From: Eubacterium sp. UBA4343 | GTDB taxonomy: Bacteria; Bacillota; Clostridia; Lachnospirales; Lachnospiraceae | DNA length: 6,155 bases | Reading direction: 5' to 3' | Assembly (NCBI GenBank): GCA_002394235.1 | Contig: DGTF01000066.1 | Span: 7,554-13,708, forward strand | Shown here: positions 1 through 6,101 of the stretch, piece by piece | Position numbering within the stretch: the stretch's first letter is position 1 | How the letters are laid out: every line of letters begins with the position of its first letter | Made by a program: the position numbers and the translations under genes | Notes under the pieces: generated by a model | Databases searched by the model: none | What the model saw: only the letters and a program-made list of their open reading frames with translations | Told to the model about the DNA's origin: nothing

Positions 1-38
1 ACGAATACTTCGCATTCGGCTGCGGCTCACTGTTCGCG

Positions 39-71
39 TAAAACAAAGAGGCTTCCGAACCGGAAGCCTCT
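39..71 (-). terminator. Intrinsic terminator of purL
   Basis: The arms at 47-56 (AGAGGCTTCC) and 62-71 (GGAAGCCTCT) are exact inverted repeats. G57 and C61 can add an eleventh pair, leaving a three-base loop. Read on the minus strand, the stem is followed at once by a U-rich run (TTTGTTTTA, plus-strand 46-39), the standard Rho-independent layout. The hairpin begins about 70 nt after the purL stop codon. On the plus strand no T-run follows the stem, so it should stop leftward transcription only. Confidence 0.9.
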
Positions 72-86
72 GATCCGAAATCACCC

Positions 87-127
87 GATGAAATTTCAAA
101 CCTGAAACCATCTGATGAAATTTGAAA
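87..127. repeat. Short direct repeat in the purL 3' untranslated region
   Basis: GATGAAATTTCAAA at 87-100 recurs as GATGAAATTTGAAA at 114-127, with one mismatch and a 27-bp offset. Each copy contains all or most of the palindrome GAAATTTC. It lies between the purL stop and its terminator. No function can be assigned and it may be a chance duplication. Confidence 0.4.
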
Positions 128-140
128 ATTCCAAAGTGTA

Positions 141-3100
141 TTATCTGAAGTAATTTACACCGGATTCAAAAAGCTTCATGTCTTTTTCACCGTAGATGTT
201 GACGGATACTCCGTCTCCGCGGCGTTCCGCATGGCACATTTTGCCGTATACGCGTCCGTCCGGGCTGGTGATTCCCTCAATGTTGAAGTAGGAGCCGTTG
301 ATGTTCCAGTATTCATCGTCGGTGAAGTTCCCGTCGAGATCACAGTATCTGGTGGCAATCTGACCATTCTCCTGAAGTCTGCGGATCCACTCGGAGTTCG
401 CCGCGAATCTTCCTTCTCCGTGAGAAGCAGGCATCGTGTAAATGCCTCCCAGCTCTGTTCCGGCAAGCCATGGGGATTTATCGGACACAACCTTGACATA
501 TGCCATCTTGGAAATATGCCGATGAATGGTGTTGAAGGTCAGCGTCGGCGAGTCCTCCTTCTGACCCGTAATCTCGCCGTTCGGTACAAGACCGAGCTTG
601 ATCAGTGCCTGGAAGCCGTTGCAGATGCCCAGAGCAAGTCCGTCTCTCTTCTGCAGGAGGTCATTTACCGCTTCCTTTATGCTTGCGTTCTGGAAAGCAG
701 TCGCGAAGAACTTGGCAGAGCCATCCGGCTCATCTCCGGCAGAGAAACCGCCCGGGAACATGATGATCTGGGACTGTTCAATCGCCTTGCGGAACTCCTC
801 CACAGAATCCACGATATCTGTTGCGCTCAGATTGCGGAATACCTTTGTGATGGTTCTGGCTCCGGCCGCCTCGAAGACTCTCGCGCTGTCGTACTCGCAG
901 TTGGTTCCCGGGAATACAGGGATGAATACGGTCGGCTGCGCGAGCTTGTGGCCGCACACATAGATGCTGTCAGCTTTGAATAATCCCTTGTCCTCAACGC
1001 CAGTATCCTTTGCGGGAACGCCGGAAACGGTCTTGAACACGCCGCTCAATGTCCCGTTCCATGCGTTCAGAGCGTCGTCCATGGAAATAGCCGTATTGCA
1101 GTATCGGAACACACCGTCTCCATTTACCTCACCGATGACCGTGTAAGTTGAAGCAAGCTTGCCGACCTGATCGGAAGGTACCTCAAGGATAAGGTCTCCG
1201 AGATACGGACTGAAGAGGTCTCTCGCATCCACACTGTGATCAATGGTAACGCCGAGCTTATTGCCAAAGGCCATCTTGCTTACCGCGACAGCAATTCCGC
1301 TTCTCTCGACAACGTAGGCAGCCTTGACCCGTCCTGCCTCGGTGTCTTCATGTACCCTGCTGTACAGATCCATAACCTGATCATAGACCGGCAGCTCGTA
1401 CTGATTCTTCGGTATGCGGATCCAGACCAGTTTGTCTCCCGGGGTCTTCAGTTCCGGTGTGATCACATCCTTCAGTTCCGCGACATCTACCGCGAAGGAC
1501 ACAAGCGTCGGCGGAACATCGATGTCATTGAAGGTACCGGACATGCTGTCCTTGCCGCCGATGGAAGCAAGACCATACTCGATCTGCGCCTCATACGCGC
1601 CGAGAAGAGCCGCGAACGGCTGGCTCCATCTCTCCGGATCCTCGGTCATTCTGCGGAAGTATTCCTGGAAGGTGAAATGAATCTTGTGGAAATCACCGCC
1701 TGCCGCGACAATTTTCGCGATGGACTGTGTCACAGCGTAGACCGCTCCGTGATACGGGCTCCAGCTTGACACATAGGGATCGAAGCCATAGGCCATCATG
1801 GTGACGGTATTGGTCTTCAGATCCGGAACAGGAACCTTGGCGATCATGCTCTGCGTCTCGGTCAGCTGATATTTTCCTCCGTAAGGCATCAGAACGCTCG
1901 CAGCGCCGATCGAGGAATCGAACATCTCAACCAGCCCCTTCTGAGAGCATGCATTCAGATCCTTGAGAGAATCCAGCCATTTTACCTTTACGTCGTCAAT
2001 ATCTCCGCTTCTCTTAAGAACGCTGTCTGCTTTATTCGGAATATCGACCTTTACATCGGTCTCCTGATGAGCGCCGTTGGTATCCAGGAAGGCGCGGGAC
2101 AGATCCGTGATGGTCTTTCCTCTCCAGCTCATCACAAGGCGCGGCTCTTCCGTAACGACAGCGACCTTAACCGCCTCGAGGTTCTCTTCGTGTGCGTACT
2201 TCAGGAACTGATCCGCATCCTTCGGAGATACTACCACTGCCATCCGCTCCTGGGATTCGGAGATTGCCAGCTCTGTGCCGTCAAGACCCGCATACTTCTT
2301 CGGAACCTTATCCAAGTCGATCCGGAGTCCGGGAGCAAGTTCACCGATGGCAACGGAAACACCGCCTGCGCCAAAGTCGTTGCACTTCTTGATGATGTGA
2401 CTGACCTCCGGGCGGCGGAACATTCTCTGCAGCTTCCGCTCTGTCGGCGCATTACCTTTCTGGACCTCTGCGCCGCAGGTCTCAAGGGACTGTGTGGTAT
2501 GAATCTTGGAGGATCCCGTCGCTCCGCCGATTCCGTCACGGCCGGTTCTGCCTCCGAGCAGAATGATGATGTCGCCCGGGTCCGAATTCAGCCTCTGCAC
2601 CGCTCTTCTCGGAGCCGCGCCCATCACCGCGCCGATCTCCATACGCTTCGCCACGTAGTTCGGGTGGTAGATTTCCTTGACATAGCCCGTTGCAAGACCA
2701 ATCTGGTTTCCGTAGGAGCTGTAGCCGTGCGCTGCCTGTCTCGTCAGCGTCTTCTGAGGAAGTTTGCCCTTCATGGTTTCAGAAACCGGAACGGTCGGGT
2801 CCGCCGCTCCAGTGACACGCATCGCCTGATACACATATGTTCTTCCGGAAAGCGGATCACGGATCGCGCCGCCCAGACAGGTCGCAGCGCCGCCGAAGGG
2901 TTCAATCTCTGTCGGATGGTTGTGTGTCTCGTTCTTGAAGTTGATGAGCCACTCCTCATACTTTCCGTCTACATCGACCGGAACGATGATACTGCAGGCA
3001 TTGATCTCATCTGATTCCTCCTGATCGGTCAGCTTTCCATCCGCCTTCAGCTTCTTTGCCGCCAGACATGCCAGATCCATCAGGCAGATATATTTTCCGT

Positions 3101-3905
3101 TTCTTCCTTTATAAAGGACGTCAAAATCATGACGATACCGGTTGTAGCTGTCCTCAATCGGAGCCCTGTAATCACCGTCACCGAACGCGATATTTTTCAG
3201 CTCGGTCGAGAATGTGGTGTGACGGCAATGATCGGACCAGTAGGTATCCAGCACGCGAATCTCGGTAACGGTCGGATTTCTCTTCTCATCGTTTGCGAAA
3301 TAGTCCTGGATGAATTTGAAATCCTTAAAGGTCATAGCCAGGTTGAGGGACTGATAGAGATCCTGCAGCGCATTCTCATCCATCTCGATAAAACCGTCGA
3401 ATACCTTAACGTCTGCCGGCTCTTCAAAGCTCATCACGAGGGTTTCCGGCTTCTCGGCGGCACTTTCACGGGAATCAACCGGATTGATGCAGTGTCCCTT
3501 GATCACCTCCATGTCCTTGTCGCTCACATCTCCGTCAATGACATAAGTGGTGGCAGTGCGGATAATCGGCTGTTCATCGCCCTTCAAGAACTGTACACAT
3601 TGCAAGGCGGAATCTGCTCTCTGGTCGAACTGGCCGGGAAGGTATTCCACGGAGAATACATGGGCGTTCTCCGCCTTCGGAAAATCCTCCTTGTACAGAG
3701 TATCAACCGGCGGCTCGGCAAATACGACATGGCATGCCTTCTCGAATACCTCGTCGCTGATGTTCTCTACATCATACCGGATAAGGATTCTGACATCGTT
3801 CACACCGGAAACGCCCATATAATGACGGATCTCGTGGCTTAATTCCTTCGCCTGACCGGCAAATTCCGGTTTTTTCTCAACATATACACGTCTTACCTGG
3901 CTCAT
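141..3905 (-). CDS. purL: Phosphoribosylformylglycinamidine synthase, single-chain form
   Basis: This cytosolic enzyme carries out the fourth step of de novo purine synthesis: FGAR plus glutamine and ATP gives FGAM. The 1254-residue chain holds every part of the complex. The N-terminal part, about 1-160, is PurS-like. The family signature DTYWSDHCRHTTF is at 220-232. The nucleotide-site segment NFKNETHNHP is at 322-331, followed by glycine-rich FGGAATCLGGAIRD. A further glycine-rich loop, GGRTGRDGIGGATGSS, is at 451-466. A second AIRS-like half spans roughly 640-960. The class I glutaminase domain starts near 992: GGFSAGDEPDG at 1052-1062, nucleophile Cys1095 in GICNGFQ, and His1162 and Glu1164 in SHGEGR. 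No catalytic residue appears to be missing. The length fits the clostridial and streptococcal clade of fused PurL rather than the split PurS/PurL/PurQ set of Bacillus. The ATG start is supported by AGGAAAGGA at 3922-3914, 8 nt upstream. The gene is flanked by its own promoter and terminator, so it is probably monocistronic. Confidence 0.98.
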   Translation of the reverse strand: MSQVRRVYVEKKPEFAGQAKELSHEIRHYMGVSGVNDVRILIRYDVENISDEVFEKACHVVFAEPPVDTLYKEDFPKAENAHVFSVEYLPGQFDQRADSALQCVQFLKGDEQPIIRTATTYVIDGDVSDKDMEVIKGHCINPVDSRESAAEKPETLVMSFEEPADVKVFDGFIEMDENALQDLYQSLNLAMTFKDFKFIQDYFANDEKRNPTVTEIRVLDTYWSDHCRHTTFSTELKNIAFGDGDYRAPIEDSYNRYRHDFDVLYKGRNGKYICLMDLACLAAKKLKADGKLTDQEESDEINACSIIVPVDVDGKYEEWLINFKNETHNHPTEIEPFGGAATCLGGAIRDPLSGRTYVYQAMRVTGAADPTVPVSETMKGKLPQKTLTRQAAHGYSSYGNQIGLATGYVKEIYHPNYVAKRMEIGAVMGAAPRRAVQRLNSDPGDIIILLGGRTGRDGIGGATGSSKIHTTQSLETCGAEVQKGNAPTERKLQRMFRRPEVSHIIKKCNDFGAGGVSVAIGELAPGLRIDLDKVPKKYAGLDGTELAISESQERMAVVVSPKDADQFLKYAHEENLEAVKVAVVTEEPRLVMSWRGKTITDLSRAFLDTNGAHQETDVKVDIPNKADSVLKRSGDIDDVKVKWLDSLKDLNACSQKGLVEMFDSSIGAASVLMPYGGKYQLTETQSMIAKVPVPDLKTNTVTMMAYGFDPYVSSWSPYHGAVYAVTQSIAKIVAAGGDFHKIHFTFQEYFRRMTEDPERWSQPFAALLGAYEAQIEYGLASIGGKDSMSGTFNDIDVPPTLVSFAVDVAELKDVITPELKTPGDKLVWIRIPKNQYELPVYDQVMDLYSRVHEDTEAGRVKAAYVVERSGIAVAVSKMAFGNKLGVTIDHSVDARDLFSPYLGDLILEVPSDQVGKLASTYTVIGEVNGDGVFRYCNTAISMDDALNAWNGTLSGVFKTVSGVPAKDTGVEDKGLFKADSIYVCGHKLAQPTVFIPVFPGTNCEYDSARVFEAAGARTITKVFRNLSATDIVDSVEEFRKAIEQSQIIMFPGGFSAGDEPDGSAKFFATAFQNASIKEAVNDLLQKRDGLALGICNGFQALIKLGLVPNGEITGQKEDSPTLTFNTIHRHISKMAYVKVVSDKSPWLAGTELGGIYTMPASHGEGRFAANSEWIRRLQENGQIATRYCDLDGNFTDDEYWNINGSYFNIEGITSPDGRVYGKMCHAERRGDGVSVNIYGEKDMKLFESGVNYFR

Positions 3906-3913
3906 TCTTGCTG

Positions 3914-3922
3914 TCCTTTCCT
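3914..3922 (-). promoter_or_regulatory. Ribosome binding site of purL
   Basis: On the minus strand AGGAAAGGA ends 8 nt before the ATG at 3905-3903. Its AAAGGA core pairs with the 16S anti-Shine-Dalgarno sequence at normal spacing and fixes this ATG as the start. Confidence 0.85.
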
Positions 3923-3961
3923 GTTTCTGAAAGTATAGACTGTTACGGCATCTGTATGGAT

Positions 3962-4002
3962 GGTCTTCAAATAAATCCGGATTTCCGCGTCTTCTGAAGG
4001 CC
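3962..4002 (-). promoter_or_regulatory. Palindrome and possible stem-loop in the purL leader
   Basis: A perfect 12-bp palindrome, AAATCCGGATTT, lies at 3973-3984, between the candidate purL promoter and the start codon. It is enclosed by arms at 3962-3969 and 3995-4002. In the purL transcript the arms would pair at seven of eight positions (one A-C mismatch). It could be an operator or an RNA structure in the leader of about 110 nt. I recognise no known purine-responsive riboswitch here. Confidence 0.35.
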
Positions 4003-4021
4003 GATCCGAATATTCAGATAC

Positions 4022-4050
4022 AGAATAACACAGTTTTCCCGACAAGTAAA
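4022..4050 (-). promoter_or_regulatory. Candidate sigma-A promoter of purL
   Basis: Reading the minus strand, a -35 box TTTACT (4050-4045) is followed by exactly 17 bp and a -10 box TATTCT (4027-4022). TG one base before the -10 makes it an extended -10 site. Transcription would begin near 4014, giving a leader of about 110 nt. Upstream of the -35, an A/T inverted repeat (AATTTTTT at 4076-4083 and AAAAAATT at 4088-4095) could act as an UP-element-like or bent tract. This is inferred from sequence match only. Confidence 0.5.
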
Positions 4051-4124
4051 ATCAAAAACAGGCGATCTGCGGGCCAATTTTTTTCATAAAAAATTCATCT
4101 TCTTCTCACCAACACGTAAAAACT

Positions 4125-4140
4125 TAATAAAATTTTATTA
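4125..4140. promoter_or_regulatory. 16-bp perfect A/T palindrome in the divergent control region
   Basis: TAATAAAATTTTATTA is exactly self-complementary and consists only of A and T. It ends 7 bp before the candidate -35 of the rightward promoter, so it may be a repressor or activator operator, or an UP-like element. All-A/T palindromes also arise easily by chance in spacer DNA. Confidence 0.35.
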
Positions 4141-4147
4141 TTTCATC

Positions 4148-4176
4148 TTTACAGAACGGGTCTTTCGAAGCAAAAT
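4148..4176 (+). promoter_or_regulatory. Candidate sigma-A promoter of the phosphodiesterase/PAP2 pair
   Basis: The -35 candidate TTTACA (4148-4153) matches five of six consensus bases. After 17 bp comes CAAAAT (4171-4176), matching four of six. The predicted start near 4183 would place the whole 39-bp-period repeat in the 5' untranslated leader of about 130 nt. No better sigma-A pair was seen between purL and the next gene. Confidence 0.45.
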
Positions 4177-4199
4177 ATAGCTTGTCAATCAGAGTCCTG

Positions 4200-4292
4200 A
4201 TACGTGACATGCAAATACGTGACCTTGAAATCGTTGAAATACGTGACATTAAGATACGTGACGTTAAAATCGTTGAAATACGTCACGTTGAA
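4200..4292. repeat. Composite tandem repeat, 39-bp period, upstream of the phosphodiesterase gene
   Basis: ATACGTGAC occurs at 4200-4208, 4215-4223, 4239-4247 and 4254-4262, and as the variant ATACGTCAC at 4278-4286. Each is followed by a six-base spacer of the type NTTNAA (ATGCAA in the first copy). After the second and fourth copies there is an extra block ATCGTTGAA (4230-4238 and 4269-4277). This gives modules of 15, 24, 15, 24 and 15 bp, that is 2.4 copies of a 39-bp super-unit. All spacings are multiples of three, and the frame shared with the downstream gene stays open, reading as IRD-x-x repeats. It lies between the candidate promoter and the ribosome binding site, so it is most likely leader RNA or a DNA-binding array, not protein. 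Confidence 0.9.
4256..4288 (+). promoter_or_regulatory. Leader hairpin formed by the last repeat copies
   Basis: ACGTGACGT at 4256-4264 is an exact reverse complement of ACGTCACGT at 4280-4288, a 9-bp stem with a 15-nt loop. The pairing exists because the last repeat copy carries C instead of G at 4284. The stem ends 17 nt before the GGAG of the next gene, close enough to influence ribosome access. Earlier copies of ACGTGAC could pair with the same 3' arm over 7 bp, giving alternative folds. Confidence 0.5.
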
Positions 4293-4305
4293 AAGTACAG
4301 ATTTT

Positions 4306-4309
4306 GGAG
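4306..4309 (+). promoter_or_regulatory. Ribosome binding site deciding the phosphodiesterase start
   Basis: GGAG lies 7 nt before the ATG at 4317. The alternative in-frame TTG at 4182 has no comparable site and would add 45 residues made mostly of translated repeat, so the ATG is preferred. Confidence 0.75.
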
Positions 4310-4316
4310 TTGGAAT

Positions 4317-5159
4317 ATGGTAATACATGCAGTTTTGCTTGCACTCGGCATAGTGGTGGGATTGTTCCTGCTTTATCTGTGGGGGATCCATCCGAGAATC
4401 AATGGAAAAAGGAAACAGAAAACGCTGGATCTGGCAAAATGGGATTTTGCCCACCGCGGCCTGTGGGATATGACGCAGAACATACCGGAGAATTCGCTGC
4501 CCGCATTTGCGCGGGCCGCTGACCAGGGATACGCGATTGAGCTTGACGTGCATCTGACGAAAGACAAGAAACTCGTCGTTTTTCACGATGACTCCCTGAT
4601 GCGTGTCTGTCATGTCCGGGGAACCTGTGAACGGATGAATGCGGAAGATCTCATGAAGCTTTCTCTTTCCTTCACGGAACATCATATGCCGCTGCTGGAA
4701 GATGTCCTGCGCCTGGTAAATGGAAGGGTCCCGCTTCTGATAGAGCTGAAGCTTCCTTCAGTCAGCACGGAGATCTGCCGCTATGTGTATGATCTTCTCA
4801 AGGATTATCAGGGCTCCTGCCTGATTGAGTCATTCAATCCGCTGGGTCTTAGAAAATACAAGCAGCTGGATCCTGACGCGATTGTCGGACAGCTTTCCGG
4901 TAAATACACGGCAAAAGACAGGCTGAATCCACTGATCGCCCTTCTTTCCTCGTCGCTTCTGGTTAATGCGCTCAGCAGACCTGACTTTGTCGCTTATAAC
5001 TTCCGCACGTCTGATGCCTTTGGTTTTTATCTGAATCAGAACCTGTTCCGGATTCCTGTTTTTGCCTGGACGGTGAGGACTTCCGAGGAATTCCGGAAAT
5101 GCAGACATGCCTATGACGGAATCATTTTTGAAAAATTCTTGCCGGCTGAAATTGTATGA
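4317..5159 (+). CDS. Membrane-anchored glycerophosphodiester phosphodiesterase
   Basis: The 280-residue protein belongs to the GDPD family of TIM-barrel enzymes that hydrolyse glycerophosphodiesters to glycerol-3-phosphate and an alcohol, normally with a divalent metal. A single hydrophobic helix at about 4-22 followed by a basic stretch (HPRINGKRKQK) suggests an N-terminal membrane anchor. The orientation of the catalytic domain cannot be read with certainty. Active-site motifs are complete: AHRG with His46 and Arg47, PENS with Glu58 and Asn59, ELDVHLTKD with Glu75 and Asp77, FHDD with His90, IELK with Glu143 and Lys145, AWTV at 250-253, and the closing DGIIFEKF. The usual substrate may be deacylated phospholipid or a glycerophosphate polymer; the sequence does not decide. 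An upstream TTG at 4182 keeps the frame open and would add 45 residues from the repeat array, but the GGAG-ATG arrangement supports 4317. It is probably co-transcribed with the PAP2 gene 76 bp downstream, as no terminator is seen between them. Confidence 0.93.
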   Translation: MVIHAVLLALGIVVGLFLLYLWGIHPRINGKRKQKTLDLAKWDFAHRGLWDMTQNIPENSLPAFARAADQGYAIELDVHLTKDKKLVVFHDDSLMRVCHVRGTCERMNAEDLMKLSLSFTEHHMPLLEDVLRLVNGRVPLLIELKLPSVSTEICRYVYDLLKDYQGSCLIESFNPLGLRKYKQLDPDAIVGQLSGKYTAKDRLNPLIALLSSSLLVNALSRPDFVAYNFRTSDAFGFYLNQNLFRIPVFAWTVRTSEEFRKCRHAYDGIIFEKFLPAEIV

Positions 5160-5180
5160 TGAAAATTGAGGGTAAAATCA

Positions 5181-5222
5181 ATGATTGAAGAACCGGGATA
5201 CCTCAATGCCCTGAATGATTAA
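5181..5222 (+). CDS. Possible 13-residue leader peptide
   Basis: ATG at 5181 opens a short frame, MIEEPGYLNALND, that stops with TAA at 5220-5222. GAGGG at 5168-5172 lies 8 nt before the ATG. The stop codon overlaps the AAGGAGG of the next gene, an arrangement typical of translational coupling. TTGAGG (5166-5171) can pair with CCTCAA (5201-5206), which would hide this ORF's own ribosome binding site. The peptide has no recognisable family and no run of one amino acid of the attenuator kind. It may be chance, since short ORFs are common in spacers. Confidence 0.35.
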   Translation: MIEEPGYLNALND

Positions 5223-5227
5223 GGAGG
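5221..5227 (+). promoter_or_regulatory. Ribosome binding site deciding the PAP2-family start
   Basis: A full-consensus AAGGAGG lies 8 nt before the ATG at 5236. The earlier in-frame ATG at 5215 is upstream of this site, and starting there would translate across it, so 5236 is the true start. Confidence 0.9.
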
Positions 5228-5235
5228 ATATTTTT

Positions 5236-5928
5236 ATGCTGACATCTGTAGCGGCGTTTTTCCGATCCAGAAAACAGTTCTGGATTCTTCCCGCCTATGC
5301 GGTCTTCTATTCTCTTGTATTTCGTTATCTGGAGAAAACCATCCGGAATCCGGGAAGCTATCATCTGATCTACTGCCCGCTCGACCGGTATATACCTTTT
5401 AATGAATATTTTGTTGTGTTCTACTTTTCCTGGTTTGTATTCATGTTTCTTGTGTTCGGATTTTTCACCGCAATCAACCGGGATGTAACGGAATATCACC
5501 GCTTCCTTCTCTATCTGTTCTCGGGGATGACCATTTTCCTGATCGTCTCCGCGATCTATCCGAACGGGCTGGATATCCGTCCCGCAGCGCTTCCGAATCA
5601 CAACATCTTCAGCCGGATGGTCGCCAGGCTGTATCAGATGGATACTCCCACCAATGTTTTTCCGAGTATCCACGTATACAATTCCCTCTCCGCTGCCCTG
5701 GCAGTCAATAACTGCAAGATGCTGAAGAATTACAAGGGCCTCCGGATCGGAACCTTTACGCTGGCATTACTGATCATTCTCTCCACGGTATTTCTGAAGC
5801 AGCATTCCGTATACGATGTCGCCGGAGGAATTTTCATGAGCATTATTCTCTATCGTCTGATTTACCAGCCGGCAGAAGCTGCGGAACCTCAGACAGAGGC
5901 TGACGGCTTTGTACCGTCCGGGCGGTGA
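5236..5928 (+). CDS. PAP2-superfamily integral membrane phosphatase-like protein
   Basis: The 230-residue protein appears to have about six membrane helices (near 15-31, 57-80, 89-108, 145-158, 170-188 and 193-210) with a short polar C-terminal tail rich in Glu, Ala and Pro. The PAP2 catalytic elements are visible: Arg115-Pro116 in LDIRP (motif 1), FPSIHV at 142-147 with Ser144 and His146 (motif 2), and STVFLKQHSVYD at 183-194 with nucleophile candidate His190 and partner Asp194 (motif 3). Two positions differ from the classical pattern: the motif 1 lysine position holds Tyr108, and the motif 3 arginine is Thr184. Such departures occur in PAP2 relatives that act as lipid phosphotransferases or on lipid phosphates other than phosphatidic acid. 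The exact substrate is therefore open: phosphatidate, a prenyl pyrophosphate or another lipid phosphate. The neighbouring phosphodiesterase suggests a lipid or lipid-linked polymer role. The start is fixed by the AAGGAGG site. Confidence 0.85.
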   Translation: MLTSVAAFFRSRKQFWILPAYAVFYSLVFRYLEKTIRNPGSYHLIYCPLDRYIPFNEYFVVFYFSWFVFMFLVFGFFTAINRDVTEYHRFLLYLFSGMTIFLIVSAIYPNGLDIRPAALPNHNIFSRMVARLYQMDTPTNVFPSIHVYNSLSAALAVNNCKMLKNYKGLRIGTFTLALLIILSTVFLKQHSVYDVAGGIFMSIILYRLIYQPAEAAEPQTEADGFVPSGR

Positions 5929-6029
5929 CTGATCCAGGCAGACCACCAGCAGCCGTTTTCCTGACCTGCTGCATATTCTCGAACGCTTACAACGAATCAA
6001 AAAAACAAATTCCATACAGGATTTGGTTC

Positions 6030-6101
6030 CATGAAACACATGTATCTCATGGATCACATGAATCTCATGAAACACATGAATCTCATGAAACACATGATCC
6101 T
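6030..6101. repeat. Tandem array of 18-bp repeats
   Basis: Four contiguous copies with consensus CATGAAACACATGAATCT occupy 6030-6047, 6048-6065, 6066-6083 and 6084-6101. Each copy is itself two 9-bp halves beginning with CATG, so the array is eight 9-mers. Copy 3 equals the consensus. Copy 1 has one change, and copies 2 and 4 have two each. The palindrome CATG recurs every 9 bp. The array starts about 100 bp after the PAP2 gene stop. On the plus strand the frame from 6031 reads as Met-Lys-His-Met-Asn-Leu repeats. Confidence 0.95.

Noticed and set aside
1..41. C-terminal end of an upstream plus-strand gene (frame reading EYFAFGCGSLFA, then TAA)
   Set aside because: Only 13 codons are visible, with no family evidence. 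The stretch has small inverted repeats (CGAAT and ATTCG) and may be intergenic.
2067..3014. Plus-strand open frame of 315 codons inside purL (with others at 231-983, 1236-1769 and 3129-3842)
   Set aside because: These are antisense shadows of purL, a gene with continuous conserved motifs. They have no recognisable domain and reflect codon bias of the real gene.
3906..4014. Purine, PRPP or ZTP riboswitch in the purL leader
   Set aside because: None of the conserved core sequences of these riboswitches could be recognised. Only a modest stem and a palindrome are present.
4011..4020. PurR box (CCGAATATT) upstream of purL
   Set aside because: Only the core resembles the Bacillus PurR site. The flanking A/T pattern does not match, and a second box at the required spacing was not found.
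4200..4292. CRISPR array
   Set aside because: The repeated cores are 9 bp, the intervals are only 6-15 bp and similar to each other, and no cas genes are present.
4185..4685. Minus-strand open frame of 166 codons overlapping the phosphodiesterase and the repeat array
   Set aside because: It is antisense to a gene with complete GDPD motifs. Its C-terminal repeats are the reverse reading of the DNA repeat, and it shows no recognisable domain.
5203..5673. Minus-strand open frame of 156 codons over the PAP2-family gene
   Set aside because: It is antisense to a gene with an ideal ribosome binding site and PAP2 motifs, and its translation resembles no known protein.
6030..6101. CRISPR array
   Set aside because: The units are contiguous with no unique spacers, so this is a simple tandem repeat.
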